A DNA stretch of 64,000 bases from Oryzias latipes (taxonomy: Eukaryota; Chordata; Actinopteri; Beloniformes; Adrianichthyidae). Below the pieces are notes generated by a model. It saw nothing but the letters and a program-made list of their open reading frames with translations. It had not been told where the DNA came from and made no database searches. Below are positions 31,901 through 41,519 of this stretch, in pieces. The stretch covers positions 1,918,619 to 1,982,618 of the forward strand of contig NC_019879.2 in NCBI RefSeq assembly GCF_002234675.1. Direction: 5' to 3'. Position 1 is the first letter of the stretch. Every line of letters starts with the position of its first letter. Both the position numbers and the translations under genes were made by a program.

Positions 31901-34900
31901 CCAACAAGAACATGCAAACTCCACACAAAATGGTCCCAGGCCACTATCAGTGGATGCACACAGTTAAACTAGGAGTGGGAAAACGTGATCTTTCTTTAAG
32001 CACAAGTGAATGAAATGGGAAGGGCATAAAGTAATTTATTAATCATACCTATAGTTTGTGTCAATTCCTTCAGGTCATTTGGTTTTCAAGACGGTTCTCC
32101 ACAAAGTCTTAAAAAATCTTGTGTATATTTGTTAAGTCAAACACCTGAGTAATTGAGAAAAATTCATATTTTGATATTAAGATCCCTAAATGCCCAATGT
32201 CCACTGCTAATCCAGAAAGGAGAGAGAACTAATTCCAGTTACTTCTTCTTCCTCCTCTTCATGGTTTGTAAGCAGCCTGTACTCCTGGGCTCCTGTTGCT
32301 CCTCCATGTGAGCTCTTGAAACCGTTCCGTTGTCAAACCAAACATGTCCGTTACTTCCACAACCTCCTGCTCTCTGAGTCACTCCATGGCTTTTGTTCTG
32401 TTGATGCTGACTCTGAGACCCTCCAAAGTCCTCTGATCCAGAACTGACCGATGAAGAAGAAGAGCAAGAAGAAAGCTGTGAAGGCGAAATGGGATAAGGA
32501 GTGGGAGGCTTTCGAACCACTTTTGGAGACAGCGAGGAGACTCTTGGGGGAGGAGTGGGAGGATTCTGTTTTGCTCTAGTTGAGCCAGACGCTCTGTGCT
32601 GCTTTTTGGCCACGATGATCCCCTGAAGCTTCTCCACCACCTCAGCGAGCACATTGACTGCCTGGGCATTCTCCTCCACGCTGTCAGCAATCATCTCCGT
32701 TGCAGCCACCATCTTTTGACCAAGCTGGCGGACGTCCTGACTGCTATGCTCAATGGTACTGACCACAGTCTGAACGGTGGATCTGAGCTCTTCCACACTG
32801 CACTGTTTGTTGAGCTGAGCTCCAGGTTGGTGAGACTTTGTGTCCTGGTTCCCCTTTTGTGTCTGTATTGGCTGAGCTTTGCATCCGTTGTACGGTGGAT
32901 GGCTGTACTGGTGGAGAGTTGAAGGATTTAAAAACTCCTCTTGGTATTTGTTGTGAGATCCAGCTTTAAATCCATAATGGCTGGTGGAAAGGGGACACGT
33001 GCGAATCTTCAGCTGCTCCTTGGGACACTGAGGTGTGGGGCTGACAGGGGCGGTGTGCACCTTTGCAGAGGCCATGTTGAGGGTGGGAGCGTCCCTCAAG
33101 TGACCACCTGTACCTCTCTTTTTGTACAAGAGGGGAGAGTTGGGGAGACTTTGACTATAAAGTGGGATTGGGGGAGGCGGGTAAGCATAGTCATCACTGT
33201 TAGTTGAAGCTTCTCCCCCCCTCTTTGGTTTGGATCTCTCTGACAAAGAATCAGCAGAAAGAAGGAGAGAATATAAAAATAAAAAGATACGGGTCAAAAA
33301 AAATCAAGAAAACGTGAAAATTCATAAATCAGAGCCAAGTAACAATAAGATGAAGGATGTAACTGGTGGCAAAGATGAGGAGGAGAGGAAAGAAACACAA
33401 CAAATGAAGTAAGTTTTGTTTGGTTGTGTGAATAAAACGTGACAGAAATGGTCTCAAGGAAAGTATAAATGGAGAAAAAAGGAAAACGTTCAGGCTGAAA
33501 GATGTCGATGGATTGGCTCTTCAGTCACACAACTGGATGTGAACTCTGTCTTCCTCTTACCGGGTAGAGTGTTGGGACTAAAGACCGCTGGATCTGACCG
33601 GTTGAGTCTTTGCTTCCAGAGCACAGTGTTTGGTGGACAGAAACTGAAGTTTCCCGACATCTCACAGTGGGTAACAAAGCCCTGAAGCTGCATTCTTTTA
33701 GGATGGGACAGATGCTTGGCTTCCATCTCAGTCCTTCTAAGATCCTCCCGTGACCACGCCCTCTTTGTAGAGGCAGGCTGCTCCAGTGGGACACAATGAA
33801 GGCTGTTCCAGCTGCTATGAAGACCTCCCAGGCCGTGACCAATACTTCTGTGCTCAGATGTTGTCTTGGTGAATAAAAAAGTTAAACTAGTGATTTGATC
33901 ATGAAAAAAAACATTGAAAAAACAAAAAAGTTCTTCTTAAAACAGAAGCCAAGTTGGAGACATGCAGCAGGTCACAGGTTCTGTCTGGTTGCTGTCAACA
34001 TTGGGGCTAATAGACCGAAGAGTTGAAATTCTTTAAACTATATTTTTTTCTTGAATAAGAAAAATAGTGGTTAAAGCCCCAATCTGATCATTTTTTATCA
34101 ATATTCAAAGCGTTCTCAATGGTCTTTTAATCAGGATTATGCTTTTTTGAAGGCAAATTAAAAGCCTGTGTCGTTTTCCATGACATAGTTTCTGCAGAAA
34201 ATTGTGGCTGGCACTGAGGACCCCCCCCCACTTCACCCTTTTGATGAGATTGCTCTGTTTACATGCTTACAGCCCCTCTCACCCTCCACCTAACCTTTAG
34301 CGGTGCAACAACCATAGAGATCAATATTGCAGCTATCCAGCCGCACAGTTTAGATCCAAATTGCAGCTCAGACGAGGAAAACAAAGACGTAGATGCATCA
34401 GAATAGAGCTTTGAGGGAATGTGCTCTTTTTCAAATTACCTTTTTTTAACCTTATCCTGATTTACAACAATTTTAATGAAAAGATGTTCAGAAATGCAAT
34501 TTTAAGCTTATTTTTCTCAATGCCCTTCATCATCAAAAAACGGTTCATCTTGAAAACACCAAAGGAATTTTCATCAGAGTGGGACTTCAAAAAGTAACCT
34601 CAACACCAAAAGATGTTTACATTATAACCGGAGAAACTTTTGTTTATTCCCTGCAGGTTTTGGTCACACTTAATGGTTTGAAGAAGTTCAATCTTTTAAC
34701 AAAAGTACAAAGACGTTACCACTAGATTTATAGCTAAAAGAAATTATCTGTCAAATGACATTTAACCTCCTTTCATTGATCACATCTGATTGCAGCGATA
34801 CGCATTTAACAAGACTGGATTAACAGATAGAAATGATAAACAATAAAATTACATTATTACTTAAGATTTCCTTATTTGTATTTCAGGAAAATCTTTTAAA

Positions 34901-37318
34901 AAATATGTACATCAAATTTGATAGAGCGAGCTTATTAGGTCATAACTCAAATAAATTATGCATGTAACAGAGAAACAGAAAAACTTTTCCAAGACTTTTC
35001 CAACTGAATCAATTAAATTGTCTTGTGTATTCAGAGCAAACGTAAAAATGTCTCATTTTTTGTGTTGGTTTTTTGGGTTTTACTGGTGGGACTCTAATTG
35101 TTACAAGTGTGATAGACAGCAAAACTGACATGAATCTTTGCTGGTCTTTTAATTAGGTCTGGAATCATGAACCACATTTTGGAGGATGAAAGGACAAAAG
35201 CAAGCAATAAAGATGTATGTCTACAATATATAATGGCTCCAACTAAGGGAGGAATCTTGAGGAAGAACCATAAATCTAGCGCAGTGATTAAATTCTGGTC
35301 TCACCAGCGGCTGGTTGTTTTTCACGAGACAAACGATCCTCATGGCCTCTTCATCTTCAGGTAACTCGTCGGGCAGTGGAGGTAGAACAGGAAGGTAATC
35401 TGCCTGTGCCACACTGTCATGTGACGACAGAAGAGCCTGAGGGATGCAGTGAAGAAAAAGATGTGACAAAACATCCAACAGGACTTTCACACGTTTCTAA
35501 AAAACCCTAATCTCAGACCTGCATGTGAGGTGAACTGAGGAGGCCAAAAAGCTCTCTGGCTTCAGGAGATGGATGAGGAGCTCTTTGTATTACAGTCAAA
35601 ATCTAAAGAACAAGCAAGAAGACACACAAATGCTTTGTGAAAATGTTTGTTAAAACTCACCAAGACACACTTTAGGTAGAAACTCCCAGGTGGGATTTGA
35701 GCTGTTAAGCTTGAGTTTGAGTTTGCTTCCTTTCATTTTTAGAGTCTAACCTCACAATTAGTAATCATTAGCTCACAGTGTGATGACCTTTTATTGACCC
35801 TTATGCACATCAACCTGGTTGCAGCTGCACTGTAAACCAAATTTTTAAAGAAAAAAGATTTCTGCAATCAGGAATGGAGCTTTGGCCCCAGCGGGTCTAA
35901 TGGACTCCAACAGAACCAACACTTTTGATTCTGAACGTCCAGCACACAGTAACGGCATTATAAGATGACAAAACAACATCCCAATCTCTCAGCAGTGTAA
36001 ATGTGTAAACACAGGGAGCCTTTTAAAACTCCAGAGCTGAACCAACCAACACCAGGACGGAGCCATCAGTATCTTCTCTGCAGCAGGGGAGGCCAGTTCC
36101 AGAACTTACAGAAACTGTCCCGGTTTAGCTAAGGTCGCTTTAAAAGTGTTTGTCCTTTTAAACTGGTGTATTTGTCCTACTATATTTATTATGAAGACAG
36201 CATTTAACTTTACATCTAACTGTTTTTGAGGGATCCGTCCTCCTGACCAGCTGTTCTTCACTTCCATTGTTGCATGTTTACCAACCTCATAGGAGAGTCC
36301 TGAGGCATAAGGCAGAAAGGGGTTCGGTTTAATCTTCTGGAACTGGATCAGGCACTCATAAATCTGAGAGGGGGATGAACATGTGAACAGTTAGGAGATA
36401 TAAAGTCTAGCAAGATTTCTATTCCACTTTCAGACCAGGTACCTTCAACAGGGCGTGCAGCCATGGTGCACTCAGTAGCTCATGCAGAATCTGAGCACCA
36501 TTGATGTTTCTGGTAACGGCTTCACCGATGTCCTCCACCACGCTGGACAGAACCTCAGTGACACCTGCAAGAACGCAGGACAAGTCAAAGGACAGTTAGG
36601 GTGTATAACAGAGGTTCCCTGTATTATCATAATTTACCAATAATGTTCTGGGTTTCCATATGGAAAAGAAAATAATTTTTTTAATTACAAGAATTTGAAA
36701 ATGTACAGGTGAGCTGTTATAAAGAACCCACTGTATTTGGAGACAGAGATTCTTTCACTTAAAATGTTTATTAAAATCTGTTTAACTATTTATTTACTTA
36801 TGTTTATCATCCATCATGTTTGACAAAAACAGAAAACTAACAATTTACAGCAGAGACACTTTACTGGTCGTGACTCTAAAATACTGAGACAATAAAAAAG
36901 AAATGCAGCCAATGATGGTAAGATTATCTTTGAAAGACAAAGTGGTTTCCAACGACAACAAATAAAACACGTCGACTGACCAAAGAGGACAATCTGGAGT
37001 TTCGGACGGCAAAACATTTTCAGAATGAACTCAAACTGGACAGTTATTATTTTAATGAAGGTGCAGTCAGGCTGAAGGAGGGATTGAGCATCTCTTTTGT
37101 ACGGGTAGGGGACATTGTGTTATCTTAGGTTCTTTGGTTGGTCTGCACCAAACCTCAGATCAGTGTTGACTTCTGCCACAAAAGCAGACTAGCTGAAAAC
37201 AGCAGATAAACCTGATGTGGATCAAACCATCAGTATGGAGGTGGTTTCACCGTCCTCACAGGGGTTCATAAACCAGCATGGCCTGTTCATCCTCACCATC
37301 TTCCATAGTTTGTCTCAT
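20584..37318 (-). CDS. mpp4: MAGUK p55 subfamily member 4 (mpp4), 20 coding exons
   Basis: The exons are 37318-37297, 36564-36443, 36363-36286, 35602-35519, 35436-35305, 30843-30762, 30685-30600, 29383-29312, 28023-27827, 27361-27303, 25069-25052, 24565-24524, 24442-24413, 23603-23565, 23485-23318, 22959-22879, 21603-21510, 21422-21314, 21231-21097 and 20772-20584. All junctions are GT-AG with matching phase; the sum is 1839 bases, 612 residues, close to mammalian MPP4 (about 637). MPP4 is a retina-enriched scaffold at photoreceptor terminals and membranes. The order L27-L27-PDZ-SH3-HOOK-GK and stretches such as [24 protein letters not shown] and GKREYH-like [10 protein letters not shown] point to MPP4 rather than MPP3 or MPP7. 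The first exon is tiny (22 coding bases) and is the least certain. Confidence 0.93.
22140..22216. mobile_element. hAT terminal fragment in an mpp4 intron
   Basis: AACCGGTCTGTGGCCTG then AAAAAGGTTGGAGACCTCTG is a decayed right end of the hAT family that reads CCGGTCCGTGG then GGTTGGGGACCCCTG when intact. The left end was not located. Confidence 0.5.
23318..25069 (-). CDS. mpp4: mpp4 exons 11-15: acidic hinge with microexons
   Basis: Four very short exons of 18, 42, 30 and 39 bases encode [30 protein letters not shown] and [13 protein letters not shown]. All have phase 1 at both ends, so each can be skipped without a frameshift. They match the acidic linker of mammalian MPP4 (compare IKIDE). 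The 30-base exon needs donor GTAGGT (24412); the stronger GTAAGT four bases downstream would break the frame. Exon 15 starts [11 protein letters not shown], is rich in Arg and Ser, contains CSSCS, and leads through [12 protein letters not shown] to the first strand of the kinase-like domain. A 79-base intron separates exons 14 and 15. Confidence 0.85.
24775..24834. mobile_element. hAT-like terminal fragment in an mpp4 intron
   Basis: CGGGGCCCCCCCAGGGAGG then CATGCCCCACAGTTTG and AAAACCACTG matches the end of a widespread vertebrate hAT family. Only one terminus is present. Confidence 0.45.
25957..26031. repeat. GATC-rich near-perfect palindrome
   Basis: Repeated TGATCATTCATGATCA modules alternate in orientation. 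The core at about 25984-26022 is a 39-base palindrome with only the central base pairs mismatched. It lies between mpp4 exons 10 and 11. It could extrude as a cruciform; no coding or transposon signal accompanies it. Confidence 0.85.
26297..26560 (-). mobile_element. tRNA-headed SINE
   Basis: Minus strand: GGGGCGGTCGTGGTGCAG then TGGTAGGGCGGTCGACCC (A-box side) and GGTTCGATTCCCGCC (B box), followed by a body with AAGACACTGAACCCC and a tail AAAGCGCTTTGTCCTTG leading to GGCGCTATATAAG. It is a separate family from the SINE at 18298. It sits in an mpp4 intron. Confidence 0.75.
26846..26862. repeat. C-run in an mpp4 intron
   Basis: An uninterrupted C tract of about 16 bases. A matching G tract lies at 27199-27219. 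Both are simple repeats likely to vary in length. Confidence 0.8.
27303..28023 (-). CDS. mpp4: mpp4 exons 9-10: SH3 domain and start of HOOK region
   Basis: Exon 9 encodes [14 protein letters not shown], then [20 protein letters not shown] and DAQWWQARK, a full SH3 fold of the MAGUK type (residues 227-290). Exon 10 adds [11 protein letters not shown] then HTHTCMRP, which aligns to the mammalian segment right after the SH3. Exon 9 ends at AAAAG with a weak GTGGCG donor (27826); the phase (two bases carried over) fits exon 10 exactly, so I accept it. Reading on past 27826 stays open to 27724 and would be a retained-intron product. Confidence 0.88.
28345..28490 (-). mobile_element. SINE body fragment
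   Basis: TTGCTGGAGCCTAACCCAGC and GGGCGGGTCGCCAGTCC match the body of the 18298 SINE family in degraded form. The tRNA head is missing. It lies in intron 8 of mpp4. Confidence 0.5.
29312..30843 (-). CDS. mpp4: mpp4 exons 6-8: PDZ domain
   Basis: Exon 6 reads [20 protein letters not shown], exon 7 [20 protein letters not shown] and exon 8 [13 protein letters not shown]. These are the second half of the carboxylate loop, the D-x-I-x-x-V-N-G turn and the last strand of a PDZ domain, about residues 134-218. PDZ domains bind C-terminal tails of membrane proteins. Exon 7 uses the donor GTATGT at 30599. The 4.5-kb intron before exon 6 is the one that holds the extra coding unit at 32239-33864. Confidence 0.92.
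30150..30595 (+). mobile_element. LTR-like remnant in mpp4 intron 7
   Basis: CTACAGCTCCCAGCAACC, then CATACTTAAGCCCTGC (TATA-like), CTGACCCGGTTTCTGAC and a C/T-rich run resemble fish Gypsy-type LTRs with their promoter and U5-like segments. No terminal TG/CA pair or target duplication was fixed, and no internal region is attached. It ends within 5 bases of exon 7. Confidence 0.4.
31206..31680 (-). mobile_element. RTE-like LINE fragment
   Basis: On the minus strand, the frame reads [16 protein letters not shown] and [17 protein letters not shown], a decayed form of the C-terminal RTE segment that includes the RWFGHVQR-like motif. It is a pyrimidine-rich block on the plus strand. It lies in intron 5 of mpp4. 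Confidence 0.5.
31695..31965 (-). mobile_element. SINE fragment
   Basis: CATCCATCCATCCATCG, GGACAATTTAGAATC, CCAATGAAGCATGTTTTTG and ACATGCAAACTCCACAC match the 18298 SINE family. The tRNA head is missing and several indels are visible. Confidence 0.55.
32239..33864 (-). CDS. Unidentified two-exon coding unit nested in mpp4 intron 5
   Basis: A frame at 33239-32239 (333 codons) joins in phase 1 to a frame at 33864-33561 through donor GTAAGA (33560) and acceptor TTTGTCAG (33240). From the first in-frame ATG (33726) the product is 388 residues. It has [15 protein letters not shown], a tyrosine/proline stretch ([13 protein letters not shown]), a likely coiled coil of about 60 residues ([15 protein letters not shown] to [13 protein letters not shown]), the class II SH3 ligand PTPPPR, a Ser-rich run and a basic end MKRRKKK. 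I do not recognise the family. It may be a separate nested gene. Alternatively it is an alternative 3' end of mpp4, since the exon-5 donor and the 33864 acceptor are both phase 0. The frame length and clean splice phase argue against chance. Confidence 0.55.
33870..35300. other. AT-rich part of mpp4 intron 5
   Basis: No conserved frame or transposon terminus was recognised here. It would contain any promoter of the nested coding unit. Confidence 0.35.
35305..37318 (-). CDS. mpp4: mpp4 exons 1-5: tandem L27 domains and start of PDZ
   Basis: Exon 1 supplies MRQTMED and one base of the next codon. Exon 2 ([13 protein letters not shown], then [12 protein letters not shown]) is the first L27 helix bundle; exons 3-4 ([13 protein letters not shown], then [18 protein letters not shown]) and the start of exon 5 ([11 protein letters not shown]) form the second. 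L27 domains pair with partner L27 domains in polarity complexes. The linker [19 protein letters not shown] leads into the PDZ strand at about residue 134. Exon 5 ends in phase 0 after QPL. A TAATCC motif at about 37684, 370 bases upstream of the start, matches the photoreceptor factor CRX site, but one six-base match is weak evidence. Confidence 0.88.
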
Positions 37319-37319
37319 G

Positions 37320-38340
37320 CCAGACGTCCAAACCACTGAAGAGGACGGAAAAGGAACTCCCACTGTGAAGAAATCAAATGAAATGAAAATTAATGTTTAC
37401 ACTTAGAGCCATCATTTAGATTTTATTCTGTAGAAAAAGATATTTAAATTTAGATTAGCTATGGATTTAATATTTGTTAAACATAAAGGCTACATTAAGA
37501 GCTCAGAGTAAAAAGAGATTATCAGTGTCAAGCAGCCAATGTGGATTAAATGCATATCTGACTTCAGACAAAAAGGTCTTTTCTCATCCGTTACACTGTT
37601 AGATTGTAAAAGTAAAATAAAATAAATCTCTAAACCAGATGATGCTTTAAACAACTCAAATTAAAAAAAGCATTCCGTCAATTTAATCCATAACTTGTAC
37701 TGAAGTCCTTCAGTAATGTTATGGTATCATGTTTCCTATATTTTCTGCCCTTTTTTTTTTAATACAAAATATGCAATAAGCAGTAACCATATTTGTCCTC
37801 ATGTTAATTTCAATTTTATATTTTAAAATGAAGTAAAAATATGACAGCAGTTATGTAACACCTAGGTACTGATAACAGAATACTTGTGCATCGCAGCATT
37901 TGCTTTTTGTTTCTGTGAGTGGGACTCAGTGAAAGTGACCTCATGTAGAAAATGAGCCGGTTTTTGGCTCTCTGTCTTAATTAACGACGGCCTCATGTTT
38001 GTCGTATGTCTGCTGGCTTTAACCAGAGCAGACGGTCGGTGGGGGGGTTCTGTCAGAGCCAACGACAGCTGCTTGAACAAATGAACATGTGGCCAGATTG
38101 ACTGTGAAAACTGCCCTAAATAAAGTGAGTGTTTGAGTGACAGCAAGTTTCCCTGCTAATGTTTTCTGGGCTCCACAAAAGTGCGTTGTCATCATTGTGG
38201 TGGATGGTAGAACAAAACGTCTCCAGAGTTTGACTTTTTCTCACTTTGTGAGAAACTTGGGTGAACTTTTTGACTCTGGGCTGAATTTTATTCCAAAATT
38301 AAAAATGGAATCGAGACAGAATTTTATCATCTAAAATAAA
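37320..38340. other. Upstream flank of mpp4
   Basis: This stretch holds the region immediately 5' of the first coding exon and any noncoding first exon. AT-rich; no transposon terminus or conserved frame was recognised. Confidence 0.35.
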
Positions 38341-38344
38341 AACA

Positions 38345-38905
38345 TCTCAACCTTTTTCTGCACACAGATCGGTTAATTTTCAGACAATGTTTTACAGACC
38401 GGTCTGAACAGGGACAAAGTTTGTGTTTAACATTTCAAATAATATTTAGCGTAACATTTAACATTTAGCGTAAAAAAATATAAAAACATTTTTTTAATTG
38501 ATTTCTTACAAATGACAAGGATTCAACGAAACAAAGTTGTTGATTTGTGGAAGTTTTTTCTGATTTGTAAATACTTCAATTACAAAAAATTACAGTTTTA
38601 TTTCCACAGAAGACCATTATAACACTGAGAATTTAGATCATCTTTCAGGGCAAAACTATTTTTCATATTTTGTTTCATATTATATTTTCTAAATATGATA
38701 ATAAACATGAATCCACCGTGTCTGCATCTTTATTATCTGCGTGCGAAACATTCAGAAGTCAGTCGCTGGACATTAAGGCTTCTGCTACGTGAGAACAACT
38801 GTCAACCACATTTGGAGGAAAACTCCTGGTTTTGTCTGCAAACAGCAGCTTTACGTTCCTTTGAAGTTGAAGGTTCTTCTTTATAAAAAGTTTGGACACC
38901 CCCGG
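38345..38905. mobile_element. hAT remnant
   Basis: CTCAACCTTTTTCTGC, then GATCGGTTAATTTTCAGAC, AATGTTTTACAGACCGGTC at the left and AAAAAGTTTGGACACCCCCGG at the right resemble ends of fish hAT families. The two ends may belong to different families. No target duplication was found. Confidence 0.4.
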
Positions 38906-39099
38906 TGTATTTGGATGGAGCTGTAGTCTATTTAGAGACGTGATAAGGTGAACACATTGCTTCTCTGTTCTATCACTTGGCAGCAGGACACCTGACCATT
39001 AACCTTGCAAAGTGGGAGTTGTGTCATGTGTAAGTGGGATGGTGGGACAGTACTATCCATCTGGTAGAGCTTCAATTCCAGTGCCTGTCATCCTGTCCT

Positions 39100-39300
39100 T
39101 GGAGCAAAGAAACAGCTTTTTCTTGAGCTTGTGGGTTATCCACATAGTTTTTTCAGAAGTTGTGGCACCGCTAACTGACCGTCTGAAAGCTGAAACTATC
39201 ATTGTTTGGTCCCCTGCCCCCCAACAGTGATGCATCTGCTCTAACTGCTCTCCGGGTTGGTAGGCTGTTTTTTCTGCATGTTCTCTGGGATCAGGAGCAG
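39100..39300 (+). mobile_element. Possible Gypsy pol fragment
   Basis: A plus-strand frame reads FSEVVAPLTDRLKAE and IIVWSPAPQQ, which resembles the hinge between reverse transcriptase and RNase H in Gypsy elements. The match is short, with frameshifts on both sides. Confidence 0.3.
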
Positions 39301-40164
39301 TCTGATGAACACAAGCTAGCCGATGAACATCTTGGAACATCTTTGTACATCTGCAGTCTATTGCTGCACCTGTTGTGTTCCAGACAGATCACAAGTCTCA
39401 AATTGCATTTCTAAGCGTTTCTTCATCCCAATCATTTTCCTCGTCGGAGCTGGAATCTGGTCAACACTGTACAGCCGTATAGTTCCAATGTCGCTCACCA
39501 TTTTTGTTGCCCTGCTAATGTTCACTGAGGGTTGTGAGGGGCTGTTAGCTAGTGGGAGAGAGTGTAAACAAAGGAATGATGGGATATTAGCACAAATTCA
39601 CTACTCAGAGGTGCATTTCTAATGTACTCCTGCAGAACTATGTTCTAGGAAACGACTCAGGTTTTAAAAATTTTAGCTAAAAACGGCATAATTATAATTA
39701 TTAGACCACTGGGAAGATGGCTGGAGTGGGGCTTTTAACAGGTGCTTTTAAATATGGTTATTTCTTTTTTGGGAAAATCTTAGTGTTATGTATTTTCTTC
39801 ACTCGATGTGACCTGACTCTTCTTGCTTCTCTGTAGACCCTGTGGTGGGCCCCATTTTGATGGCCGGGGTCTCTCTTCCTACCATCCTTGGGGCCTGTGT
39901 TGATTGTGAGTGTCTGATTTTCCTTTCTGTGCAGCAGGCTTGGGTGGAGGTGGAGTTGAATCCGGCTGGGTGGACCTGGCCGGTTCTCCAGAGGGCATAA
40001 AAGCTGCTGGAGGCCTTTGGAACTCTCTTTCTCCCTCTGGCTGGTGTCATTGCAGCTAAATGTCATCCCTGATTACCTTCCCTTCTGCACTCAATGCTTT
40101 CATTTGTCAAACATCTCACCTACACTTAATATAAACTTACTATTGTTTATGTCCCTAATTAAGT

Positions 40165-40985
40165 AGCGTATTGACTTCTTCAGTGACATAACAGTGGTGA
40201 AGCTGATAACTGAGGGGATCGAGACACCCTGCAGGTATTAAGTCCTGAAACTTGGAGAGCGGAGTGCATTTGAAGACCTGGCTCTGAACATCTCCAAGAC
40301 TAGGGAACTCATCCTGGATTACCTGCGGAACAGAGATGCCCATGCTCCATCGCACATCAATAATGAAGAGGTGGAGCGAGCGGAGTCCTTTACATTTCTC
40401 GGAGTCCACATGTATGCAGATGTCTCCTAGATAACCGACACCCCCCGCCCTGCCTTAAAAAGGCTCGGCAGCGGCTACACTTCCTGAGGGTACTCAGGAA
40501 GAAGCGACTCCGCCCAAACCTGCTGATTGCCGTCGTTGCTCCACCATCCAGAGCATGCTGACTTATCCCGTCTCAGTTTGGCTCTCCAGCAGCACAGAGG
40601 CTGACAGGAAAAGACTGCAGAAAGTGACCAACACCCACTGCCTACAACAAGCCCCACCTACAACTCCTGAACAGAGCCTGAAGGACCACGTTCACCCCGG
40701 TCTCCACCTCTTCAATCTGCTGCCTTTGGCAGACACTAAAGGGCCGTACCGGCAAGAACAAAAAGACTCAGGGACAGTTTCTGTCCAAAAACTGAATCCC
40801 AGTTTTACACTGCAAGTCACCAGATTCCTGCACATTTATTCCTTTGATTACTGCACACTTTTTTGCCTGCTTTTCATTTTAATTTTATGTCTGTACTGCC
40901 TGCCCGCTTTAAAGACAACTCTTCATGAGTTTCATCATACCATTCATAATGACAATAAAGGCTTTTTATTCTATTCTAATAAGCA
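40165..40985 (+). mobile_element. LINE fragment, end of reverse transcriptase and 3' tail
   Basis: Frames read FSDITVVKLI, LALNISKTRELILDY, EEVERAESFTFLGVHM and, after shifts, SVWLSSSTEADRKRLQKV. These are the post-catalytic motifs of a CR1/L2-group fish LINE, ending with ATAATGACAATAAAGG then TTTTATTCTATTCTA. At least three stops and frameshifts are present. Confidence 0.75.
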
Positions 40986-41339
40986 ACAAACTTCAAAGTC
41001 ATCTTCCAGAGCTAGTGACATGCTGGCCTTACATCTGTATTTTGGAAAAACACATCCGGAATTATCAGCAGGATCCCAGTTATCAAGGACTGGAGTTAGA
41101 CAGTCCCGACAGACTTTTCAGTAATGCACACAGCCCACATTTAAACACACAGTGACTGAAAAACCAAAAGACATGAAATGACGTTTTAAACAGAAAGCCC
41201 TAATTTCCACCTTGAGTCATACTGCAGCAGGTCACTGCATGCAGATTTGTAGTGCTGGCATCTAATCTTTGCCCCGCTTCCGTCTTTCCGTTACAATTCC
41301 AGGAAGAGCTTAAATTACAGGCTATAAAAAGTCACCTGT

Positions 41340-41510
41340 GCTCTAAATTATCCCTCCGTGTGAATGTGAGAGTGCATGGGTGTGTGATTGTGGCCCTGCG
41401 ACAGACTGGAGACCTGTCCAGGATGCCTTCACCCACGAGGGGCCGGGATAGGCTCCGGCAGCCCCGTGACCCCGAAAGAGACAAAAAAAAAAAGGGTTTG
41501 GAAGATGAAT
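41340..41510 (+). mobile_element. SINE body fragment
   Basis: GTGTGTGATTGTGGCCCTGC, GACAGACTGGAGACCTG, CCGGGATAGGCTCCGGC and CGTGACCCCGAAAGAG then an A-run match the body of the 18298 SINE family in plus orientation. Head missing. Confidence 0.7.
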
Positions 41511-41519
41511 GAAGGAAAA

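Noticed and set aside
39784-40191. LTR with termini TGTTATGT and ACATAACA
   Set aside because: The right motif is part of a LINE frame (FSDITVVKLI) and no target duplication flanks the pair, so the symmetry looks accidental.
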